Assembly (NCBI GenBank): GCA_900556025.1
Contig: USNG01000043.1
Span: 1 to 11,754, forward strand
Length of the DNA: 11,754 nt
Direction: 5' to 3'
From: an uncultured Mycoplasmatota bacterium
GTDB taxonomy: Bacteria > Bacillota_I > Bacilli_A > RF39 > UBA660
Positions within the stretch are counted from its first letter, which is position 1; every line of letters begins with the position of its first letter. Below the pieces are notes generated by a model. It did not search any database, was not told the origin of the DNA, and was given only the letters and a program-made list of their open reading frames with translations. Position numbers and translations under genes: made by a program. Below, in pieces: positions 7,524-11,754 of this stretch.

Positions 7524-7802
7524 TTAAAACTTTTTCAAAAATTGTGTAATTTCTTTAATATTGTACTTTTGATTATGTTCTTTAATATAAAAAGGCTTAT
7601 TTGATATTTCATTAACTTTGTATTCAAGGATTGTAAGAGTAGTAGGATATGTAATCTGGTATTCAGTAGGTATTACTACTTGTAGGTTAGTGTGCAAGAT
7701 AGTTTTTGTTTGTCCTAATATAACCTTATATTTAAAATCTTTTAAGATGTCGGTTAATCCTTTATTAGGTTTTAGTTTTTCAATTACTTTAAAATCAAGC
7801 AC
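7524..7802 (-). CDS. Small accessory-region protein, function unknown
   Basis: Not recognised. The 92 residues show mixed alpha/beta character, with no transmembrane segment, signal peptide or cysteine cluster. It opens with MLDFKVIEKLKPNKGLTDIL, has a central Thr/Tyr-rich part (VVIPTEYQITYPTTLTILEY) and ends in a basic helix (KEITQFLKKF). The start is GTG at 7802, supported by AAAGGAGG nine bases upstream; no ATG alternative has such a site. It sits between the reverse transcriptase gene and the recombinase stub, all on one strand. Its leader holds a possible promoter, a terminator-like hairpin and a second hairpin that buries the ribosome binding site, so expression is probably conditional. 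A role in element mobility or as cargo is possible, but neither is shown by the sequence. Confidence 0.6.
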   Translation of the reverse strand: MLDFKVIEKLKPNKGLTDILKDFKYKVILGQTKTILHTNLQVVIPTEYQITYPTTLTILEYKVNEISNKPFYIKEHNQKYNIKEITQFLKKF

Positions 7803-7804
7803 GA

Positions 7805-7837
7805 AAAAAGTCCTCCTTTCTAGAAAGAGAACTTTTT
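7805..7837 (-). promoter_or_regulatory. Hairpin sequestering the ribosome binding site of the 92-codon gene
   Basis: In the minus-strand RNA, the 5' arm AAAAAGUUCUCUUUC (7837-7823) pairs with the 3' arm containing GGAGG (7820-7805). This gives 15 base pairs, one bulged G and one G-U pair; the wobble pairs only in the minus-strand RNA. A run of U follows just before the GTG start. It could block translation or act as a terminator. Confidence 0.55.
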
Positions 7838-7856
7838 AAATTTTATATAAAATAAA

Positions 7857-7923
7857 AACTTACAAACTTTTTACAGTCCGTAAGTTGGTTTCAAATGGAG
7901 CCAACGTCGTAGGTATCTACAAC
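7857..7923 (-). promoter_or_regulatory. Structured leader with terminator-like hairpin (possible attenuator)
   Basis: Three adjacent stem-loops lie between the reverse transcriptase stop and the next gene. Arms on the plus strand are 7906-7912 / 7917-7923, 7884-7892 / 7897-7905, and 7857-7863 / 7880-7886. The last two share three bases, so their outer pairs compete. In minus-strand reading, the final stem AACTTAC ... GTAAGTT is followed by TTTATTTT, which is terminator-like. The first stem pairs better in the minus-strand RNA and the second in the plus-strand RNA. It may simply end the reverse transcriptase transcript. It matches no riboswitch class I recognise. Confidence 0.4.
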
Positions 7924-7930
7924 TTTTTCC

Positions 7931-7958
7931 AATATACGAATTGATACATAAATATCAA
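7931..7958 (-). promoter_or_regulatory. Possible promoter for the structured leader and 92-codon gene
   Basis: Minus strand: -35 TTGATA (7958-7953), 16-bp spacer, -10 TATATT (7936-7931). It starts 15 nt after the reverse transcriptase stop codon. The AT-rich background makes chance matches common. Confidence 0.4.
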
Positions 7959-7972
7959 TCACTAATAATATT

Positions 7973-8923
7973 TTAGCATACTTTTTTGGTTTTTAAACAT
8001 TTATTTTTTATTTTTTGTTGTAAATCATTATATTTATTTTTATCAAATAAATGCGCATTGTTGATTAATCCTAGAATACTATTAATTTCTTTATCAGTAT
8101 AATTTTCTTGCCTTAATATTTTTGCAATCTTATATCTAGTTTTATTTGGAATAATTAATTGATAATTTTTAATAACACAACCAGTTATTTTTTTATAATC
8201 ATCAGTTATATAGGTTTTAGTTTTATCTTTATTTACTATTTGTCCATGTTTATTAATAATTTTTTCTGCTTTTTTTAGTAAGGTTCTAGAAATCTTATTT
8301 TTACTTGAAAATATTATGTCATCTACATAAAAGGAAACGATGCAATCATTGTTTTTAGCTAATTCATTTAACTCATCAAACATATCTATATTTGTTAGAT
8401 AGGATAAAATACTACTGATTGGAGAACCTGAAGGTAAATGATTTGTATATTTGATTCCTTTTTCGTTGATAAATTCTCTTATTTCGCTGGACATCATGTT
8501 AGTTATATCAACGCTTGATAAGTCAGTTAATATTGCAGCAACATCAGTAGCGATTTTCATTTTTTTATTATAAAAATTAAATATTTTTTCTCTACTGGTA
8601 TTTGGAAAAAATTTACTCATATCCATTTTTAAAAAATAGTTTGATTTTATATGAAAATAAGCATTATCAATATAAGATCTGCCCTTTATTCCTGAAAATA
8701 CATTGTTTGGATAATCTATACAATCAAGATATCTTTTAATTTTCTTTTGTACCATTTTAATATTATATTTGGGAGCTTCTATCAATCTTTTTTTAGGCTT
8801 TTTTTCAATATAAGGTTTATACTGCAAATTATATTTATTATTATTTTTAGTTTTTACTTTAATCAAATTATTCAAATCTCTTTTTCTAGTTAATCCAAAT
8901 AAAGGACTTTTACTATAATTCAT
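7973..8923 (-). CDS. Retron-type reverse transcriptase
   Basis: RNA-directed DNA polymerase of 316 residues that would copy part of a partner RNA into msDNA. The motifs appear in retron order: KKRLIEAP (RT1, 44-51), FSGIKGRSYIDNAYFH with the retron NAxxH signature (76-91), KMDMSKFF with the first catalytic aspartate D101, LPSGSPIS (163-170), YVDD (199-202, catalytic D201/D202), NKDKTKTY (231-238) and ITG (246-248), the counterpart of the retron VTG motif. The ~60-residue basic C-terminus fits the thumb that recognises the RNA. It has no group II intron maturase or endonuclease domain. The start is the ATG at 8923 with AAGGAGG seven bases upstream. It lies behind a small two-hydrophobic-segment gene and a candidate msr-msd region. 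YVDD instead of YADD and LPSG instead of LPQG are unusual spellings. Confidence 0.88.
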   Translation of the reverse strand: MNYSKSPLFGLTRKRDLNNLIKVKTKNNNKYNLQYKPYIEKKPKKRLIEAPKYNIKMVQKKIKRYLDCIDYPNNVFSGIKGRSYIDNAYFHIKSNYFLKMDMSKFFPNTSREKIFNFYNKKMKIATDVAAILTDLSSVDITNMMSSEIREFINEKGIKYTNHLPSGSPISSILSYLTNIDMFDELNELAKNNDCIVSFYVDDIIFSSKNKISRTLLKKAEKIINKHGQIVNKDKTKTYITDDYKKITGCVIKNYQLIIPNKTRYKIAKILRQENYTDKEINSILGLINNAHLFDKNKYNDLQQKIKNKCLKTKKVC

Positions 8924-8940
8924 AAATAAACCTCCTTCAT

Positions 8941-8999
8941 AAAAAAACAATTACTTTTGTAAATATATTAAAACTAATATGCTTACAAAAATAATTGTT
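8941..8999 (-). terminator. 25-bp hairpin with T-run between effector and reverse transcriptase genes
   Basis: Arms at 8946-8970 and 8975-8999 form a 25-position stem with a 4-base loop; one pair is mismatched and two are G-U in minus-strand RNA. Seven T follow on the minus strand. It begins at the stop codon of the upstream gene and ends a few bases before the reverse transcriptase ribosome binding site. It should terminate or attenuate transcription into the reverse transcriptase, or act as an RNA-stability or RNA-processing element. Confidence 0.7.
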
Positions 9000-9207
9000 A
9001 ATTATTAGTGCTTTTTTTCGTAATAACTTTAGCGATTTGTTTTAATACTTGGTACCCTGAATAAACAAATACTAAAGTTTTAAAGTTGATATTAATTTCA
9101 CCATTACAATTAAAACTAACACTAAAATTAAATGTCAGTCCTAAAGATAGAATAACCAATAATTCGTTTTTACGTTGTTTAACGAATTTAATCATTTTGG
9201 ATACCAT
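8998..9207 (-). CDS. Small protein with two hydrophobic segments; candidate retron effector
   Basis: A 69-residue protein with basic ends (KMIKFVKQRKN and KVITKKSTNN) and two hydrophobic stretches, residues ~15-32 (ELLVILSLGLTFNFSVSF) and ~44-61 (TLVFVYSGYQVLKQIAKVI). A short polar loop with one cysteine separates them. This is a two-pass membrane-protein pattern, although the second stretch is only moderately hydrophobic. The start is the ATG at 9207 with AAAGGAGG seven bases upstream; upstream in-frame codons to 9276 lack a site. It follows the candidate msr-msd RNA and precedes the reverse transcriptase in the same direction, 74 nt away. Some retrons, such as Ec48, encode a two-transmembrane effector that damages the membrane during phage infection. 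A similar role here is inferred from topology and position; I see no sequence similarity. Confidence 0.65.
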   Translation of the reverse strand: MVSKMIKFVKQRKNELLVILSLGLTFNFSVSFNCNGEININFKTLVFVYSGYQVLKQIAKVITKKSTNN

Positions 9208-9336
9208 AAGTATACCTCCTTTCATAATTATTAGCACATCAACTTTATTCGCGACTAAAGTTTCAGTGTGCCCCATATCTTATAATTATCGGAGATATTG
9301 TGCTAGACACTTAATTACAATAATTAACAATTTCCT

Positions 9337-9549
9337 GCCCCATATTTATTTAATAAACATAGAGCGATAATTCTCTTATAAACATTACTTAGTATAAATA
9401 TTACTTTACATTTCACTATTTTTATGAGAATGAAAGCTTTTTTATCTAGTGCCATTTAAAAAGAGTGCGAAGATAAAATCTTCTCGTCAATTTCTTGACC
9501 AAATTTGGGGCTTTGGATTGATTAGATCCGTGAGCACCTTTAGAACTAT
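9337..9549 (-). ncRNA. Candidate retron msr-msd RNA
   Basis: Non-coding stretch directly after a consensus promoter. In minus-strand RNA, GCCCCAAAUUU (9511-9501) can pair with AAAUAUGGGGC (9347-9337) at 10 of 11 positions, with UCC/GGA continuing outside (9517-9515 / 9335-9333). This resembles the a1/a2 closing stem of retrons. Inside are two small hairpins, GUCAA/UUGAC (9499-9486) and GAAGAU/AUCUUC (9483-9469), as in an msr. A longer hairpin follows, pairing AUUCUCAUAAA (9431-9421) with UUUAU-AA-GAGAAU (9382-9370), as in an msd. The start is placed at the predicted transcription start. A second copy of the closing arm (9280-9270) makes the 3' end uncertain, and the branching G cannot be assigned. 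Confidence 0.5.
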
Positions 9550-9554
9550 CGTTT

Positions 9555-9583
9555 ATTATACATTATATTATTGTTTTTTACAA
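9555..9583 (-). promoter_or_regulatory. Promoter of the retron-like transcript
   Basis: Minus strand: -35 TTGTAA (9583-9578), 17-bp spacer, -10 TATAAT (9560-9555); transcription would start near 9549. It lies ~340 nt before the first start codon at 9207, so the transcript begins with a long non-coding part, as in a retron. Confidence 0.7.
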
Positions 9584-9600
9584 TGGAATGCTGAAAAAAT

Positions 9601-9620
9601 GTATAAAAACGTATAAAAAC
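9601..9620. repeat. Tandem 10-bp direct repeat upstream of the retron promoter
   Basis: GTATAAAAAC occurs twice in a row, ending 17 bp before the -35 box and directly after the Xre gene terminator. The spacing of one helical turn suits a dimeric regulator; the neighbouring Xre-type protein is the obvious candidate. Confidence 0.6.
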
Positions 9621-9624
9621 AAAT

Positions 9625-9650
9625 AAAAAATAGCATTTTAGCTATTTTTT
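9625..9650 (-). terminator. Intrinsic terminator of the Xre regulator gene
   Basis: Perfect 10-bp inverted repeat AAAAAATAGC / GCTATTTTTT around a 6-base loop. The stop codon of the regulator (9642-9644) is inside the hairpin. It separates the regulator transcript from the retron transcript. Confidence 0.8.
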
Positions 9651-9899
9651 ATTTCTATTATCTATTAAAAAATCATCTAATTTTTTATCTAATATTATAG
9701 ATATTTTGTAAAGAAGTGCCAACGAGCAGTTCTTCTTTGTATCGTTTGGTGATTCTATTCTTTTTAAATACTCTGGTGAAACATCTAAAATTTCAGCCAA
9801 ATTCATAAGTCTAACACCTTTTTCTTTTCTATATACTTTAATGTTATTGCAAATAATTGCTTTAAATTCAGGATTAAAGTTATCGTACTTTTCAATCAT
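9642..9899 (-). CDS. Xre-family (Cro/C1-type) helix-turn-helix regulator
   Basis: An 85-residue DNA-binding protein. Residues ~18-78 form a Cro/C1-type helix-turn-helix domain: NNIKVYRKEKG (helix 1), MNLAEILDVSPEYLKRIE (helices 2 and 3; the recognition helix begins near SPEYL) and LALLYKISIILDKKLDDFL (last helices). There is no effector or peptidase domain, so it is a stand-alone regulator. The start chosen is the ATG at 9899 with AGGGTG six bases upstream. An ATG at 9905 and a TTG at 9929 are in frame but badly placed relative to that site. It is transcribed toward the retron-like locus but ends in its own terminator, with the tandem repeat and retron promoter just beyond. It may control the retron promoter or its own divergent intergenic region; small Xre genes are common in integrative elements. 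Confidence 0.85.
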   Translation of the reverse strand: MIEKYDNFNPEFKAIICNNIKVYRKEKGVRLMNLAEILDVSPEYLKRIESPNDTKKNCSLALLYKISIILDKKLDDFLIDNRNKK

Positions 9900-9968
9900 T
9901 TGCATCACCCTAATAATATTGTGCCACAAACCTAAAAATAAATAAGTAAACTTTTTGTCCTAAAATTA

Positions 9969-9997
9969 TATACAATTCTCTAATACTTTGATATAAT
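9969..9997 (+). promoter_or_regulatory. Probable promoter of the zinc-ribbon protein gene
   Basis: -35 TATACA (9969-9974), 17-bp spacer, -10 TATAAT (9992-9997), with AAGGAG at 10047-10052 before the start codon. The same region reads ATTATA at 9965-9970, a possible -10 for the divergent Xre gene, so the two promoters may overlap. Confidence 0.5.
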
Positions 9998-10059
9998 TTT
10001 ATTATATAGGTATATTACAAGTGGTATCTATCGATTGAAAATTAAGAAGGAGTGAGAGT

Positions 10060-11046
10060 ATGGAAAAGAAGTTTTGTAGTAAATGTGGGGAAAAACTTGA
10101 AAGTGGAAAAAGTTTTTGTCCAAGTTGTGGTGAAAGTGTTGATGAAGGCAAAGTTGTGGATGAGATAAAACATAAACAAAAAAACAAAGGACGATTTTTA
10201 GATATTGTTAGATATATTATTGGAGCAATATTTATTTTAGGTAGTTTATCTAATTTAGTTAATGGTAATTGGTATGGAATTATTGAACTATTATTTGCTG
10301 TATCATTAATGCCATTTGTATATAGAAAATTTATATATAAGTTTATACAGAGCAATAAAGCATTTAGAACAACTCAAATAGTATTACCAATTATTTTATT
10401 TATAGTATTATTTGCAGTTATACCTACTGATAATAATGTAAATAATAATTATACACCATCTAATAATGGTTCATCACAAACAACAAAAAAAGATGAAAAA
10501 AAGGAATTAACTGAATCAGAAAAAATGATTTTAAAAATTACAGCTTTAATGGATGAAAAATTAGCTTTTGATACAGGGAATTATATTAAAGGAGATATAC
10601 CCGCTGGAGAATATGCTTTTGTTAAATTTTCAGGAAGTGGAGCATATTATTCAGAGGAAGACAGTGCAGGAAATATAATTGATAATGAAAATTTTGATAG
10701 TTTTGGATATGTGAAAGTTCATGCCGCAGGAAATTTGACAACTCGTGGAGTTCTTATAAGCATTAATGCTTTTGAAAAACTTGAAGTTTCTGGTGCTAAA
10801 CAAATATATGAAATATTAAATAATCAAACTGATTATCACGATGGAGGTTATTATAAAGTTGGTGTTGATATTCCAGCAGGTCAATATGTTCTAGAAAGTT
10901 ATGGTAGTGGTTATTGGGCTGTAATGACTGGACCGGTAGGATCAAGTGATATAGTTGATAATGATAACTTCAATGGAAGAGCATCAGTAAATGTAAGAGA
11001 TGGTCAATATTTAACAATTAGTAGGTCTTCTTATACAAAACAATAA
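10060..11046 (+). CDS. Zinc-ribbon membrane protein with duplicated C-terminal beta domain
   Basis: A 328-residue protein with three parts. Residues 6-23 form a zinc ribbon (C6, C9, C20, C23 in CSKCG ... CPSCG). Residues ~47-122 hold three hydrophobic helices, followed by an Asn/Ser/Thr/Lys linker (123-150). Residues ~172-324 contain two copies of a beta-rich unit. Copy 1 has KGDIPAGEYAF ... SGSGAYY ... NIIDNENF; copy 2 has GVDIPAGQYVL ... YGSGYWA ... DIVDNDNF and ends QYLTISR. The ribbon should be cytoplasmic and the repeat domain extracellular. Zinc-ribbon-plus-membrane proteins with such GDIPAGEY repeats occur in Firmicutes, but I know no defined function. The start is the ATG at 10060 with AAGGAG seven bases upstream. 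The gene opposes its neighbours inside the island, so it may be cargo with its own promoter and terminator. Confidence 0.8.
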   Translation: MEKKFCSKCGEKLESGKSFCPSCGESVDEGKVVDEIKHKQKNKGRFLDIVRYIIGAIFILGSLSNLVNGNWYGIIELLFAVSLMPFVYRKFIYKFIQSNKAFRTTQIVLPIILFIVLFAVIPTDNNVNNNYTPSNNGSSQTTKKDEKKELTESEKMILKITALMDEKLAFDTGNYIKGDIPAGEYAFVKFSGSGAYYSEEDSAGNIIDNENFDSFGYVKVHAAGNLTTRGVLISINAFEKLEVSGAKQIYEILNNQTDYHDGGYYKVGVDIPAGQYVLESYGSGYWAVMTGPVGSSDIVDNDNFNGRASVNVRDGQYLTISRSSYTKQ

Positions 11047-11049
11047 AAC

Positions 11050-11076
11050 AAAAGATGATTGCACAAATCATCTTTT
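11050..11076. terminator. Intrinsic terminator shared by convergent genes
   Basis: Perfect 11-bp inverted repeat AAAAGATGATT / AATCATCTTTT around GCACA, with T-runs on both sides of the gene pair. It sits 3 nt after the zinc-ribbon gene and 26 nt past the end of the relaxase gene. Confidence 0.9.
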
Positions 11077-11102
11077 TTAGTATCATTGATATTATTTAAA
11101 TA

Positions 11103-11754
11103 TCAAATTTCTATATCATAATCATCTTTTTCTTTGGTTGAATCGTGTTCTTTACTGAATTTATAAGTATCATTTAATTCTTTAATTGTATCATCTTCAA
11201 TAACACCATGTTCATATAAATCTCTTGAAAAATCACGATATTTATCTCTATCTTTTCTATTAAATAATCTGTTTTTTATAAATTGAATAAGTCTTATAAA
11301 CTTATTTTTAAAATAATTAAGTTCTGCAAATAAAGAATTATTTTCTTCTTTTAATTCGTCAATTTCATTATCTTTTAACTTATTTTTTTCAGTAAGACTT
11401 TTAACTCGTAATTCCAATGCCTCATTGTTTTCAGTAAGTATTTTTATTTTCTTATTATTTTCTTTAATATTTGAGTCAACATTGGTAAGAGTTGTTGATA
11501 ATTTTTGAATATTCTTATATTCTTTATTTGTATTTTCTACTTGGTTGATAAAATTATTGATTTTATCTTTACATTCCTGTGTTATAACATATTTTTCTTT
11601 TCTGCCAAATGCTAATTTTAAATTATTAACAATATCTTTTGCTTCTTTTGTATCATTATCTAACAGGTCAGATTGTTGTTTGGCTTTATTTAAGCTTTTT
11701 TGATTTTTTTCAAGTTGTTCTTTCATTTCTAAATAATTGTCCATTTCAGTAATA
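11103..11754 (-). CDS. MobV-family relaxase (Mob/Pre), C-terminal part
   Basis: The frame stays open to the right window edge (residues ITE precede the first ATG at 11744). That ATG has no ribosome binding site, so this is the C-terminal ~217 residues of a longer gene. A long coiled coil (to about residue 145 from that ATG) is followed by a basic, conserved tail, FIKNRLFNRKDRDKY then DLYEHGVIEDDTIKELNDTY, which I recognise from Mob/Pre plasmid recombination and mobilization proteins. MobV relaxases nick at oriT and lead a plasmid or integrated element into a recipient cell. The catalytic N-terminal half, with its histidine motif, would lie beyond the window, as would oriT. Its presence marks the region as a mobilizable element. 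Another coiled-coil protein cannot be excluded without the N-terminus. Confidence 0.72.
   Translation of the reverse strand, partial: ITEMDNYLEMKEQLEKNQKSLNKAKQQSDLLDNDTKEAKDIVNNLKLAFGRKEKYVITQECKDKINNFINQVENTNKEYKNIQKLSTTLTNVDSNIKENNKKIKILTENNEALELRVKSLTEKNKLKDNEIDELKEENNSLFAELNYFKNKFIRLIQFIKNRLFNRKDRDKYRDFSRDLYEHGVIEDDTIKELNDTYKFSKEHDSTKEKDDYDIEI

Noticed and set aside
7857..7923. Group II intron domain V or T-box identity for the stem-loops after the RT gene
   Set aside because: No domain V consensus, no T-box sequence and no intron boundary motifs are seen, and the RT lacks maturase domains.
9086..9370. Plus-strand frame opposite the small membrane-protein gene and the candidate RNA
   Set aside because: It is antisense to a gene with a strong ribosome binding site, has none itself, and its composition is that of a shadow frame.
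10002..10355. 117-codon minus-strand frame opposite the zinc-ribbon gene
   Set aside because: It is a mirror of the zinc-ribbon and membrane coding sequence, with no start signal of its own.
1..11754. CRISPR array, tRNA or rRNA genes
   Set aside because: No regularly spaced repeats, cloverleaf sequences or rRNA-like segments were seen on either strand.

Overview
The window is strongly AT-rich and uses the standard bacterial code: Trp is TGG throughout, and the gene ending at 6845 stops at a tandem TGATGA. Genes carry strong GGAGG-type ribosome binding sites and short intrinsic terminators, and one surface protein ends in a NPQTG sortase signal. This points to a low-GC walled Firmicute, probably an uncultured gut member of the Bacilli or a relative. 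That placement rests on style, not on a marker gene.

Left part (1-6941), chromosome-like. It opens with the C-terminal part of a Clp-type AAA+ ATPase. Convergent to it is a three-gene ABC importer operon on the minus strand (binding protein, ATPase, permease), with a good promoter and 8-nt stop/start overlaps. Divergent from the importer is a sortase-anchored surface protein whose first mature domain reads like ubiquitin. Two membrane-anchored extracytoplasmic proteins of unknown function follow it.

Middle and right part (about 6942-11754), accessory island. A stretch with no convincing gene leads to a 20-codon stub of a serine recombinase that keeps its ribosome binding site and the IYVRVST motif. 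Next to it are an unrecognised 92-codon gene with an elaborate leader and a retron-like locus. At the right edge is the C-terminal part of a MobV (Mob/Pre) relaxase running off the window. Relaxase, recombinase remnant and cargo together look like a decayed integrative mobilizable element or an integrated plasmid. A zinc-ribbon membrane protein with a duplicated extracellular domain lies between the retron region and the relaxase.

The retron-like locus is the main discovery candidate. In transcription order on the minus strand it has: a small Xre-type regulator with its own terminator; a tandem 10-bp repeat; a consensus promoter; about 340 nt of non-coding DNA holding hairpins closed by an 11-position inverted repeat (candidate msr-msd RNA); a 69-residue protein with two hydrophobic segments (candidate membrane effector); a 25-bp hairpin followed by a T-run; and a 316-residue reverse transcriptase with NAxxH, YVDD and ITG motifs. 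By analogy with known retrons, this would be an anti-phage unit in which the RT-RNA-DNA complex restrains a membrane-acting toxin. The RT call is strong; the RNA boundaries and the effector role are inference.
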